From assembly GCA_009838735.1 (NCBI GenBank), contig VXQZ01000033.1, positions 114,826-173,200 on the forward strand: 58,375 bases of DNA, read 5' to 3'. Source of the stretch: Chloroflexota bacterium (GTDB taxonomy: Bacteria > Chloroflexota > Dehalococcoidia > Bin125). Below the pieces are notes generated by a model. It was given only the letters and a program-made list of their open reading frames with translations, searched no databases and was not told the DNA's origin. The translations under genes and the position numbers were made by a program. Below are positions 42,281-50,490 of the stretch, piece by piece; the first letter of the stretch is position 1; every line of letters begins with the position of its first letter.

Positions 42281-43525
42281 ATGACGACGCTCAGTAACGC
42301 TCCCGGAATCCCGGCTGAGGGCGCACTCGCCGGACTTAAGGTGCTCGACCTGATGTGGGTCGTAGCCGGACCAACGGCGACCCGCGCCATGGCCGACTTC
42401 GGCGCGACGGTGGTCCGTGTCGAATCGACTAATCGGATCGAGACGGCGCGTGGGATTGGTCCCTATCACAACAACGGGCAGGGACCGGACCACTCCGGCC
42501 TGTTCGGCAACATGAACATCAACAAGCTGGGACTCTCGCTCAACCTCGGCACTGCCGAGGGGCGTGCCGTCCTGCTCGACCTGATCAAGTGGTGCGATGT
42601 CCTGACCGAGTCGTTCTCGCCCCGCGCCATGCGCGCCTGGGGCATGGACTACGACTCGCTCAAGCAGATCAAACCCGAGCTGATCATGCTCTCGACCTGC
42701 CTGTTCGGGCAGGAGGGGCCGCTCTCTCGCGTTGCCGGATTCGGCACGATGGGCGCGGCGATCGGTGGGTACATCGCGCTCGCCGGCAATCCCGGCGGCT
42801 CGCCGATCGGGCCGTATTCGGCCTACACCGACTACCTCTCCCCGCGATTCGCCTTGCCCACGATTCTCGCAGCGCTCGATCACCGCGACCGCACCGGCGA
42901 GGGACTGTACATCGATCAGGCCCAGGCGGAATCGTCGCTCCATTTCATGAGCACGGCGCTGCTCGACTACCACGTCAACGGACGCGTCCCGCAACTCGTC
43001 GGCAACGCCGACCCCGACATGGCTCCCCACGGTTGCTATGCCGCATCCGGCGACGACGATTGGGTCGCGATCGCCGTCCGCGACGACGGCGACTGGGCCA
43101 ATCTCTGTTCAGCGATGGGCCAGGGCGAACTGACCTGCGACGACCGCTTCGCCGACTTCGCCGCGCGCCGGGCGAATGAGGACGAACTCAACGGCATCGT
43201 TGCAACCTGGGCTTCGGAACGCGGCGCGGTCGAGATCGAGTACATGCTCCAGGCCTTCGGCGTGCCGGCCCACGCGGTCTCAAACAGCTCGGCGGCCGCC
43301 CGGGATCCGCAGATGCGGCATCGCGGACACTTCGTCGCCATGGAGCATCCCGAGCACGGCACGACAACCTTTGAAGCAGCCAAGGGTCAGATGACGGAGA
43401 CACCGCCCAGCTACCGCTCGGTTGCCCCGTCAATCGGCCGCGACAACGATCTGGTGCTACGCGACATCCTCGGCTACGACGACGAACGAATCGCGGAACT
43501 GGCTATCGCAGACGCCCTCACCTAG
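42281..43525 (+). CDS. Family III CoA-transferase (CaiB/BaiF)
   Basis: 414 aa: AGLKVLDLMWVVAGPTATRAMADFGATVVRVES at the N-terminus, NMNINKLGLSLNLGT, DVLTESFSPRAMRAWG, and GEGLYIDQAQAESSLHF. The ATG directly follows the stop of the upstream paralog with no gap, so expression is coupled. It is more similar in layout to domain 2 of the fused enzyme at 26138-28588 than to its own neighbour (shared DDDW/DDADW and GRADL-like positions). Substrate unknown. Confidence 0.9.
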   Translation: MTTLSNAPGIPAEGALAGLKVLDLMWVVAGPTATRAMADFGATVVRVESTNRIETARGIGPYHNNGQGPDHSGLFGNMNINKLGLSLNLGTAEGRAVLLDLIKWCDVLTESFSPRAMRAWGMDYDSLKQIKPELIMLSTCLFGQEGPLSRVAGFGTMGAAIGGYIALAGNPGGSPIGPYSAYTDYLSPRFALPTILAALDHRDRTGEGLYIDQAQAESSLHFMSTALLDYHVNGRVPQLVGNADPDMAPHGCYAASGDDDWVAIAVRDDGDWANLCSAMGQGELTCDDRFADFAARRANEDELNGIVATWASERGAVEIEYMLQAFGVPAHAVSNSSAAARDPQMRHRGHFVAMEHPEHGTTTFEAAKGQMTETPPSYRSVAPSIGRDNDLVLRDILGYDDERIAELAIADALT

Positions 43526-43616
43526 GTGCTGTCCGAACGACCAGCCATCGCCCTGGAATGGCAATATCCGCGTCCACTCTCTCCTCTGGAGACCTACCCA
43601 TCACTCCTGGCTCCGG

Positions 43617-43651
43617 CCCCCTCTCCCCGAGGGAGAGGGTGGGGGTGAGGG
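43617..43651. repeat. Dispersed GAGAGGG palindromic repeat
   Basis: CCCCCTCTCCCCGAGGGAGAGGG followed by a GTGAGGG tail, same family as the copies at 24, 1627, 1685 and 28831. Confidence 0.7.
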
Positions 43652-43771
43652 CTCCGCAGCCGGTGACCGCGGCGGTGCCCATCTAAACGGGTATGGCCCG
43701 GCCGCGGCGCTGCCTTCCAGAGTCCCGACTCGCCCTGAGCGAACACTCCGACGCACAGACCACTGCCAAAA

Positions 43772-43783
43772 GAACACAAGTTC
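43772..43783. promoter_or_regulatory. LexA-like operator
   Basis: GAACACAAGTTC, a GAAC-N4-GTTC palindrome identical in reverse complement to 28940-28951. The sequence TACACT begins three bases later and may be the -10 box, so a bound repressor would cover the promoter. Confidence 0.5.
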
Positions 43784-43854
43784 TGTACACTGACCCTGTA
43801 GCACACCAGCCGTCGCCTCCGGCGGCGCCAACATAGCTGCGAAGGAGAGACCAC

Positions 43855-43953
43855 GTGACAACCGCCTGCTGTTCCGACACCGCCGAACGCATCCGAACAG
43901 GCCCGAACACCGCGAGCGCCTGCAGAGGTCCGAAGAACGCTGAAGAAACCTGA
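43855..43953 (+). CDS. Possible 32-aa leader peptide or small protein
   Basis: A GTG-started frame of 32 codons with an excellent Shine-Dalgarno (AAGGAG, 7-base spacing). The peptide is rich in Thr, Ala, Arg and Cys (a CC pair at residues 5-6, Cys23). It lies between a promoter-like site and two hairpins ahead of an operon, the place for a regulatory leader peptide. No homolog is recognised and chance occurrence cannot be excluded. Confidence 0.35.
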   Translation: MTTACCSDTAERIRTGPNTASACRGPKNAEET

Positions 43954-43985
43954 AAAAAGCTGAAAAAAGCTGAACGTCCCGGATT

Positions 43986-44016
43986 CACGATCTCCCTCAA
44001 AACACTGGAGATCGTG
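43986..44016. promoter_or_regulatory. Perfect 10-bp hairpin in SDR leader
   Basis: CACGATCTCC and GGAGATCGTG pair around an 11-base loop. No U-run follows, so it may be a binding site or RNA structural element, not a terminator. Confidence 0.45.
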
Positions 44017-44047
44017 ACCAGATCTCGGCTGTTTCGTCCCTGAAAAA

Positions 44048-44072
44048 GATTTTCAGCTGAAACCTGAAAATC
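44048..44072. promoter_or_regulatory. Perfect 9-bp hairpin in SDR leader
   Basis: GATTTTCAG and CTGAAAATC pair around CTGAAAC. CTGAA motifs also recur in the preceding A-rich stretch. Confidence 0.45.
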
Positions 44073-44140
44073 GCCTCCCGCAAGCTCTACCATCCCTACG
44101 GTGCGCGTCGTGGGTCGCGCCTCTAGCAGGAGGTTCTGAG

Positions 44141-44947
44141 ATGGCAGGACTACTGGACGGCAAAGTCGCCGTCATCACCGGAGCGGGCTCGGGCATGGGC
44201 CGGGCGACAGCCGAGCTGTTTGCCGAGGAAGGCGCTCGCGTCCTGGTCATGGATCGCTGGGCCGAACGGGCCGAGGATGCTGCCTCGGGAATCGGGGAGG
44301 CGGCCGTCGCCTTCACCGGCGACGTCTCCAAAGGCGAGGACGTCCAGGCGATGTACCAGGCCGCCGTGGATGCCTTTGGCGGGGTCAACATCATCTACAA
44401 CAACGCCGGCATCGGGAGCCGCGAAGACAACGTCCGTGACTGTCCCGAGGAAGTCTTCGACGAGATCATGGCGATTAACCTGCGCGGCGTCTGGCTGGGC
44501 ATGAAGTACGGCATTCCCCACCTCGAGCGCGCGGGCGGAGGTTCGATCATCTCCACGGCCTCCGTTGCGGGAATATCCGGCTTGTCAGGGATTACCGCCT
44601 ACTGCGCCTCCAAGGGCGGCGTGATTTCTCTGACCCGCACCGTTGCCGGTGAGTTCGCATCGTCGGGCATCCGCATCAACTGCATCTGCCCCGGCGCGAT
44701 CGCGACGCGGATCGGCGACAACTCGCAAGGCCCCCAGGATCCCGCCCAGCTAGAACGCCGACGCGAGCGTAACGCCACAGCGCACCCGCTGGGTCGCTCG
44801 GGCGAGGGCAGTGACATCGCCCAGGCAGCCTTGTTCCTCGCCTCCGATGAGTCATCCTTCATGACCGGACAGGCGATCGTTGTTGATGGCGGCTGGACGG
44901 CCGTCGACGGACGTTGGGCCGATTTCGCCGGCGTCGACTTCTCGTAG
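44141..44947 (+). CDS. Short-chain dehydrogenase/reductase 1
   Basis: A 268-residue classical SDR that oxidises or reduces a hydroxyl/keto group with NAD(P). It has TGAGSGMGRA (cofactor glycine motif), NNAGIG, the catalytic Ser in STASVAG, YCASKGG (catalytic Tyr and Lys) and the NCICPGAI segment. An acid at the end of beta-2 (MDRW) suggests NAD preference. GGAGG upstream. First of three tandem SDR genes with about 55-70% mutual similarity by eye; all share the phrase NIRGVWLGMKYGIPHLERAGGGSII or a close form. Confidence 0.9.
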   Translation: MAGLLDGKVAVITGAGSGMGRATAELFAEEGARVLVMDRWAERAEDAASGIGEAAVAFTGDVSKGEDVQAMYQAAVDAFGGVNIIYNNAGIGSREDNVRDCPEEVFDEIMAINLRGVWLGMKYGIPHLERAGGGSIISTASVAGISGLSGITAYCASKGGVISLTRTVAGEFASSGIRINCICPGAIATRIGDNSQGPQDPAQLERRRERNATAHPLGRSGEGSDIAQAALFLASDESSFMTGQAIVVDGGWTAVDGRWADFAGVDFS

Positions 44948-44980
44948 CGGCTCGCTCCGAACACAGCACGGGAGAGACCC

Positions 44981-45778
44981 ATGCCCAACCGACTGGACGG
45001 CAAAGTGGCGGTCATCACCGGTGGCGCCTCAGGGCTCGGCGAAGCGTCCGCCAGGCTGTTCGCTTCGGAAGGCGCGCGAGTCGTGATTGCCGACCGCGAC
45101 TCGTCGCGAGGACCGATGGTGGCCTCAGAAATCGGCGACGCAGCCCGGTTCGTCGAGACCGACGTGCGCTCCGGCGAGGATGTGCAGGGCATGTTCGCAG
45201 TCGCCGACGAAACCTGGGGTCGCGTGGATGTGATCTACAACAACGCCGGGGTCGGAGGGCCCGAGGGCCGCGTGACCGAGTGTTCAGAAGAGCGATACGA
45301 CCTGATCTCCGACGTCAACATCCGCGGCGTCTGGCTGGGCATGAAGTACGGAATCCCGCACCTGGAGCGCGCGGGCGGCGGCTCAATCATCGTCACCGCC
45401 TCGATCGCGGCAATCACGGGCGTGGCCGGTGTCTCGGCATACTGCGCCTCCAAGGGCGCCGTGGTTGCGATGGTTCAGGCAGCCGCCGGCGAATGGGCCT
45501 CGAAGAACATCCGCATCAACTGCATCCTCCCCGGCAACATCGCGACCGGCCAGGGTTCTCGCGACGAGGACCAGATCGAGCAGTCACGTGAATTCATGGC
45601 TCAGTACAACCCGGTGCGCCGCTCGGGCGAGGCAATCGACATCGCCAATGCGGCGCTCTTCCTGGCCTCGGACGCATCCTCACTCATTACAGGGCAGAAA
45701 CTGGTCGTCGACGGCGGCTGGACCAGCCTCGACGACCGCTACGTCCAGGTCATGGGACCTCAGTATTCGCAGGGATAG
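44981..45778 (+). CDS. Short-chain dehydrogenase/reductase 2
   Basis: 265 aa. Motifs TGGASGLGEA, DRDSSRG after beta-2, NNAGVG, ITGVAGVSAYCASKGA and NCILPGNI. The Ser of the catalytic triad lies in TASIAA. Separated from gene 1 by 33 bases with GGAGAG before the ATG. More similar to gene 3 than to gene 1, indicating at least two duplication steps. Confidence 0.9.
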   Translation: MPNRLDGKVAVITGGASGLGEASARLFASEGARVVIADRDSSRGPMVASEIGDAARFVETDVRSGEDVQGMFAVADETWGRVDVIYNNAGVGGPEGRVTECSEERYDLISDVNIRGVWLGMKYGIPHLERAGGGSIIVTASIAAITGVAGVSAYCASKGAVVAMVQAAAGEWASKNIRINCILPGNIATGQGSRDEDQIEQSREFMAQYNPVRRSGEAIDIANAALFLASDASSLITGQKLVVDGGWTSLDDRYVQVMGPQYSQG

Positions 45779-45791
45779 AGAGGAACAGTTC

Positions 45792-46583
45792 ATGGCTGAT
45801 CGATTGGCAGGCAAAGTGGCGGTGATCACCGGCGGCGCGTCGGGCATCGGAGAGGCGACGGCCCGGCTCTTCGCCTCCGAAGGAGCGAGGGTCCTGATCG
45901 CCGATCGCAACGCGGAGCGAGGACCATGGGTCGCTTCGGACATCGGCGACGCGGCGTTGTACGTCGAGACCGATGTGCGCAACGGCGAGGACGTGCAAGG
46001 CATGTTCTCGGCCGCCGACGAGGCCTGGGGCCGGGTCGACGTGATCTACAACAACGCCGGCGTCGGACCCCCCGAGGGCGGCATTCTCGAATGCGCTGAG
46101 CATACCTACGACCTGGTCTCGGACGTCAACATCCGCGGGGTCTGGCTGGGGATGAAGTACGGCATCCCGCACCTCGAGCGCGCCGGCGGAGGCTCGATCA
46201 TTGCCACGGCATCGGTCGCCGGTCTGGTCGGCCTGGCCGGGATGGGAGCCTACTGCGCGTCCAAGGGCGCGGTGATCGCCATGGTCCAGGCTGCGGCCGG
46301 AGAATGGGCGTCCAAGGGCATCCGGATCAACTGCATCTGCCCCGGAGGCATCGCCACCGGCCAGGGCTGGCTCAGCGAAGAGCGCGTCGAACAGACCAGA
46401 CAGGACTGGGCGCAGATGCACCCAATCGGCCGCTCGGGCGAGGCGATCGACATCGCCAACGCCGCGCTGTTCCTGGCATCCGACGCTTCGGCGCTGATCA
46501 CCGGACAGAAGCTCGTGGTCGACGGTGGCTGGACCGGTCCCGACGCCCGCTACAACCAGTTCACCGGCCGCGACTGGAGGTAG
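45792..46583 (+). CDS. Short-chain dehydrogenase/reductase 3
   Basis: 263 aa. Motifs TGGASGIGEA, ADRNAERG, NNAGVGPPEGG, TASVAGLVGLAGMGAYCASKGA and NCICPGGI. Fourteen bases after gene 2, preceded by GAGAGGA. The three enzymes probably act in the same pathway on related hydroxy- or ketoacids or their CoA esters; the sequence does not tell which. Confidence 0.9.
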   Translation: MADRLAGKVAVITGGASGIGEATARLFASEGARVLIADRNAERGPWVASDIGDAALYVETDVRNGEDVQGMFSAADEAWGRVDVIYNNAGVGPPEGGILECAEHTYDLVSDVNIRGVWLGMKYGIPHLERAGGGSIIATASVAGLVGLAGMGAYCASKGAVIAMVQAAAGEWASKGIRINCICPGGIATGQGWLSEERVEQTRQDWAQMHPIGRSGEAIDIANAALFLASDASALITGQKLVVDGGWTGPDARYNQFTGRDWR

Positions 46584-46584
46584 C

Positions 46585-47013
46585 TCACGAGGCCGACCAG
46601 CGCGTAATCCGGTCGGGCGTCAGCTTGAGCAGAGGGCGCTCCTCCAGCACCATCGGCTCGTATTGCGGATACTTCGCTCGAAGCGCCGTGATCGCCGCGT
46701 CCGATTCATCAACATCCCACGTTGATGGCCACAACACAGTCGCCGGTCCGCGCAGCAGAATCCACCACAGTCGGTCCCAGGTATCGTCATAGTTGTCGAC
46801 TAGCAACGCGAATCTCGGATTGGACTCGATGTTCGTCAGCCGTCGAAGACGAAGTGTTGTCTTCGGTTTCTCGTCAATGGCGATGTAGACCGAGTCCTCC
46901 AATAGCTGAAACACCACCGGCTGGAGATGCGGATCGCCCTCTGCCGAAGCCGTGGAGAGATATCCGTGTCGGGCCGTTTCGAGCGTGGCGCGAACGTCTT
47001 CGAGTGAAGTCAT
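46585..47013 (-). CDS. PPOX-class (pyridoxamine-phosphate-oxidase-like) F420/FMN protein
   Basis: A 142-residue split-barrel flavin-binding fold: GYLSTASAEGDPHLQPVVFQLLEDSVYIAIDEKPKTT, then LTNIESNPRFALLVDNYDDTWDRLWWILLRGPATVL. This combination is characteristic of the Rv0121-type PPOX-class family thought to be F420-dependent. Substrate unknown. Its stop almost abuts the convergent SDR stop. Divergent from the dehydratase gene at 47071. Confidence 0.85.
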   Translation of the reverse strand: MTSLEDVRATLETARHGYLSTASAEGDPHLQPVVFQLLEDSVYIAIDEKPKTTLRLRRLTNIESNPRFALLVDNYDDTWDRLWWILLRGPATVLWPSTWDVDESDAAITALRAKYPQYEPMVLEERPLLKLTPDRITRWSAS

Positions 47014-47070
47014 CGGCTTCCTATACTCGCGGCATTGAGCAGAAGTTCAGGAGATCAGCGGGAGGTACTC

Positions 47071-47361
47071 ATGCCGGAGCGACGCAAGCTTGATGATTCC
47101 GAGATTAGCGGGCGGCTATCGGAGATCCCGGGCTGGGGCTACGAAGACGGTTCGCTGACGCGCGAGTTCCAGTTCGACAACTTCGTCGCCGCGTTCGGGT
47201 TCATGTCGTCGGTCGCGCTGCTGGCCGAGAAGCTCGACCACCATCCCAACTGGTCGAACGTCTACAACACGGTCTCGATCGCCCTCAACACCCACGACGC
47301 CGGCGGCGTCACCGACTTCGACTTCGTCCTGGCGGGTCAAATCAATGACGCAGCGAACTAA
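47071..47361 (+). CDS. phhB: Pterin-4a-carbinolamine dehydratase
   Basis: A 96-residue protein that dehydrates the 4a-hydroxy-pterin made by aromatic amino acid hydroxylases, or serves as a pterin-binding factor. The signature EKLDHHPNWSNVYNTVSIALNTHDAGGVTDFDFVLA includes the paired catalytic histidines and the following H-x-A-G-G. GGAGG precedes the ATG at 47071. No hydroxylase gene is nearby. Overlaps the convergent threonine dehydratase-like gene by 4 bases. Confidence 0.92.
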   Translation: MPERRKLDDSEISGRLSEIPGWGYEDGSLTREFQFDNFVAAFGFMSSVALLAEKLDHHPNWSNVYNTVSIALNTHDAGGVTDFDFVLAGQINDAAN

Positions 47362-48332
47362 TCGCCCAGCCACTTAGCAAGTTGCGCTCGCGTCGCATTG
47401 GCGCCGCTGACGACGATGACGACGCGCTTCCCCGAGAGCCGCTCGCGCTCCTGCTCGGCAGCGGCAACGCCAACGGCGCCCGCGGGCTCGGACATGATGT
47501 GCTGCAGATCCCAGAGCCGACGCAGGCCCGCGAGGATCTGGCCGTCATCGGCCAAAATGAAATCGTTGAGCGAAGCGCGCAGGATTCCCAGCGGGAGCTC
47601 GAACACCACGCCAGTGGCGATGCCTTCGGCAAGCGTTCGATTTGGTCGCGGTTCCATCTTGCCCGAACGCCAGGCATCGTGAACGGCCGGTGCTTGCGAC
47701 GATTGTGCGGCCCACACTTCTGCCGGATGTCCCAGACCATCGCGCGCAAGGACCCACCCAGACGCCCCGGTACCGCCGCCAAGCGGCACAATCACGAGTT
47801 CGGTGTCTGGCTGTTGTGTCTCCAGCACCTCCAGCGCTGCTGTCGCGACTCCCGCGATCAAGGTGGGTTGATTGACCGGCTCCACGTAGAGCGCGCCTCG
47901 CTCGTGGGCATACTCCGCCGCCGCGATGAAACACTCATCGACTCGTTCACCGACCAGCTCCACGCGGCCGCCGAAGCGCTCGATCGCCGTAACCTTGTCG
48001 GGATTGGCGTCGGTCGGCATGAAGATCGTTGCCGACGTTCCAGCGACGGCGGCGCCGTACGCGATTGACTGGCCGTGATTGCCGGTTGACGCGGTCACCA
48101 GCCCCCGCTCGCGAGCGTCAACGCCGAGTTGAGAAGCGAGGTAGATTCCTCCGCGAACCTTGAAGGCGGACGTGGGCGTCGCTGCTTCCAACTTGATCGA
48201 AACGTGAGCGTTCAGGTGCTCAGAGAGCCCGGGGCTGTGTATCAGCGGGGTCGGCAGTCCGATCTCCCGATTGATGATTTCGTGTGCGCGTCTGATCTCC
48301 TCCAGGGTCGGAGCGACGAGTGTGGGCCTCAC
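47358..48332 (-). CDS. Threonine/serine dehydratase-like PLP enzyme
   Basis: A 324-residue fold-type II PLP enzyme. The Schiff-base Lys is in TSAFKVRGG (about residue 58), the substrate loop is TASTGNHGQSIAYGA, and the phosphate loop is PLGGGTGASG. It lacks the C-terminal ACT regulatory domain of biosynthetic threonine deaminase, so a catabolic threonine/serine ammonia-lyase or a racemase-like enzyme is likely. Start overlaps the stop of the DinB-like gene (ATGA), indicating a two-gene operon. Confidence 0.88.
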   Translation of the reverse strand: MRPTLVAPTLEEIRRAHEIINREIGLPTPLIHSPGLSEHLNAHVSIKLEAATPTSAFKVRGGIYLASQLGVDARERGLVTASTGNHGQSIAYGAAVAGTSATIFMPTDANPDKVTAIERFGGRVELVGERVDECFIAAAEYAHERGALYVEPVNQPTLIAGVATAALEVLETQQPDTELVIVPLGGGTGASGWVLARDGLGHPAEVWAAQSSQAPAVHDAWRSGKMEPRPNRTLAEGIATGVVFELPLGILRASLNDFILADDGQILAGLRRLWDLQHIMSEPAGAVGVAAAEQERERLSGKRVVIVVSGANATRAQLAKWLGD

Positions 48333-48856
48333 GAGCGGTACTTCGCGATCTGCTCGGGCTGGCGCTCGGCGATGGTCTCGGCGGAGCGGAAATAGATGTC
48401 AGGCGGATCCCAGCCTTTGAGTCCGGCGTAGGTGTCGATCTGGGAGCGGTGATGGATGTCGTGCTCCATCATCATCAGCAGCAGTCGCCAACCGCTCAGT
48501 GTGGCTCCGGGCGTGTCGATCATTTCGATCTGGCGGGTCAGCCCTTCAGGACCAACCTCGGTCACGAGCCGGCTGAACTCCTCAAAGCTGGCGTCCAGCG
48601 CCGGCGCCCAGAGGTCGGGGCTCGAGACGTCGGGCGGCTCCGGAGAAATCCAACCCTGGCGACGATAGGCGCTGGCAAAGTAGAGCCGCGAGCCGCACAT
48701 GTGCCCGATCAGCTTGTTGATCGACCACGCATTCTCGCCTTCTCCACCAACCGGGGTCCAACCGTCCGCTGCCGGAGGCAGTGCAGTCACGTCACGTACC
48801 GCGCGTCGGTTGACGGAGCGGAAGTAGCGCAGAAAGCTTTCGATGTCGGTGAACAT
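48329..48856 (-). CDS. DinB-like four-helix protein
   Basis: 175 aa, all-helical. Three metal-binding histidines of the DinB/YfiT fold are seen in INKLIGHMCGSRLYF (about residue 52) and MMEHDIHHRSQID (about residues 130-137). Members bind divalent metals and include thiol-dependent S-transferases (mycothiol or bacillithiol type). The specific reaction is unknown. Precedes the dehydratase gene with overlapping codons. Confidence 0.8.
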   Translation of the reverse strand: MFTDIESFLRYFRSVNRRAVRDVTALPPAADGWTPVGGEGENAWSINKLIGHMCGSRLYFASAYRRQGWISPEPPDVSSPDLWAPALDASFEEFSRLVTEVGPEGLTRQIEMIDTPGATLSGWRLLLMMMEHDIHHRSQIDTYAGLKGWDPPDIYFRSAETIAERQPEQIAKYRS

Positions 48857-48870
48857 GTGATGCTCCAGGG

Positions 48871-49575
48871 TTATCCAAGGTCGAGCGTCGGCTGTTGTTC
48901 GACCCGCAGGAGGTCAGGGTCGTCGTTCTTGACGTAGTTGACACGGGTCGAGACCGGTTCGGCAATGAAGGCGTCGTCGGGCGGGAGGTCGAGCAGGGCT
49001 AGCACGGACTCCGTGTCCTCGTTGCCGGAGTCGAGCCAGGCCTCCAGGCGATCGGGAGGCAACACCACCGGCATTCGCGGGTAGATGCTGGCCAGCGACT
49101 CGGTCGAGTCCTGGGTCAAGATCGTGAACGTGACCGCCGGGTGTTCGGGCTTGGGGTACCAGATGTCGAAGAGACCAGCGAAGACGAACGCCTCGCGGTC
49201 GGCGCGGTGGATCCAGTACGGCTGGCGGTGGTTCTTCGGCCCGCTCCACTCGTACCAGCCGTCGGCCGGGACGAGGCAGCGTCGACGCTTGAACGGCCGC
49301 GCGTACGCGCGGGACTCCGCCACGGTTTCGGAGCGCGCGTTGATTTGCCGCGAGGCACGCTTGGCGTCCTTCGCCCACGAGTTGACCAGACCCCAACGAG
49401 CCGGCTGAACGGCGAATGCTTCGCGCTCGGCCAGCAGGATCGGGTGCACCTGGGTCGGGGCGACGTTGAATCGTGGCTTGTGCGAGAAGAAGTCAAAGCT
49501 GACCTCGATCCCGAGTTCCCCCCAGGTCTCCACCAGCGCTTCCTCTTCTTGTGTCAGTGTGAATCGGGCGCACAT
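48871..49575 (-). CDS. SRAP (YedK/HMCES-like) abasic-site protein with altered His
   Basis: 234 aa. SRAP proteins crosslink to abasic sites in single-stranded DNA through Cys2. Here MCARF supplies Cys2, RFNVAPTQ and INARSET the Asn region, and CLVPADGWYEW the Glu. The usual catalytic His segment (IHxRMPVIL) reads IYPRMPVVL, so Tyr replaces His. The crosslink-forming parts are intact. The substituted position in E. coli YedK helps catalysis and release, so the reaction may be altered. Cotranscription with the DinB-like gene is possible (14-base gap). Confidence 0.88.
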   Translation of the reverse strand: MCARFTLTQEEEALVETWGELGIEVSFDFFSHKPRFNVAPTQVHPILLAEREAFAVQPARWGLVNSWAKDAKRASRQINARSETVAESRAYARPFKRRRCLVPADGWYEWSGPKNHRQPYWIHRADREAFVFAGLFDIWYPKPEHPAVTFTILTQDSTESLASIYPRMPVVLPPDRLEAWLDSGNEDTESVLALLDLPPDDAFIAEPVSTRVNYVKNDDPDLLRVEQQPTLDLG

Positions 49576-49646
49576 GAGGTCAGTGTAGGTAGGTCTGGCC
49601 TTAGCATTGAGCGGACCAATTCAATGCTCAGTGAGAGGCCCGATAC

Positions 49647-50462
49647 ATGTCAGACACGAACGGCGAACCGACGGTCATCCTCGACAAGCGCGACGATGGC
49701 GTCGCCCTGATCACGCTGAACCGACCGGAACGCTTGAATGCCTTCGGCGATGACCTGCTTCAGAGACTGACCGAGGCGCTGGTCGATTGTGAAGATGATC
49801 CGGAAGTGCGCTGCGTGGCGCTGACCGGTGCGGGGCGTGGGTTCTCAGCCGGAGCGGACATCAACAACATGAGCCGCGGCTCGTCCGGCACTCCGCCTGG
49901 CCCGGGTGTGGTCAACCGGCGCAGCCATCGCAGCCAGCAGCAGACATCGGGAATGCTGCATGAGATGGGCACGCCGACCGTGTCGCTGGTCAACGGGCCG
50001 GCCGCCGGAGGCGGGCTCGGCCTGTGCCTGGCGACCGACTTTCGGATTGCCTCGGACCGTGCGCGCTTCGTGACTGCGTTCCGCAACATCGGCGTCTCGG
50101 GCGACTACGGCGTTGCCTGGTTCCTGAATCAGATGGTCGGGATCACACGCGCTCGTGAGTTGCTGATGCTCGACCGTCGGATCAACGCCGACGAGGCCGA
50201 GGCGCTCGGCATCGTCACGAAGATCGTGCCGCATGACGAGCTGTTGTCCGAGGGTCTGGCCTTCTGTCGCGAGCTGGCGCAGGGCCCGACCGCGGTGCTC
50301 TCGATGATGAAGTGGACGTTGAACTACGCCGCCACGTCAAGCCTGAGCGACTCGCTCTACCAGGAAGGATCGCACGTCATGCTGTCCTTCACGGGCGAAG
50401 ACAACAAGGAAGCGGCCCGCGCCTTCCTCGAGAAGCGTCCCCCGAACTTCGTCGGCCGCTAG
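49647..50462 (+). CDS. Enoyl-CoA hydratase/isomerase (crotonase family)
   Basis: A 271-residue crotonase-fold enzyme. First oxyanion-hole segment GFSAGADINNM (about residues 67-77), second NGPAAGGGLGLCLATDFRIAS (about residues 117-137). The catalytic-Glu segments of hydratases are partly replaced (FRNIGVSGDYGVAWFLNQMVG), so an isomerase or other crotonase reaction is also possible. It probably takes part in acyl-CoA degradation with the acyl-CoA dehydrogenase at 56931. A cyclic di-AMP riboswitch transcript on the opposite strand points toward its 3' end. Confidence 0.88.
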   Translation: MSDTNGEPTVILDKRDDGVALITLNRPERLNAFGDDLLQRLTEALVDCEDDPEVRCVALTGAGRGFSAGADINNMSRGSSGTPPGPGVVNRRSHRSQQQTSGMLHEMGTPTVSLVNGPAAGGGLGLCLATDFRIASDRARFVTAFRNIGVSGDYGVAWFLNQMVGITRARELLMLDRRINADEAEALGIVTKIVPHDELLSEGLAFCRELAQGPTAVLSMMKWTLNYAATSSLSDSLYQEGSHVMLSFTGEDNKEAARAFLEKRPPNFVGR

Positions 50463-50490
50463 ACCTGCCAGCGTCGTGCGGATCGCCTGG

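Larger units (their letters stand above)
43526..44140. other. Long leader region before the SDR operon
   Basis: In order: a GAGAGGG repeat (43617-43651), a LexA-like palindrome (43772-43783) beside a TACACT -10 candidate, a possible 32-codon gene (43855-43953), phased A-tracts (about 43940-43975), two perfect hairpins (43986-44016 and 44048-44072) and the Shine-Dalgarno of the first SDR gene. The stretch 43940-44072 is A-rich and unlike the rest of the window. Confidence 0.6.
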
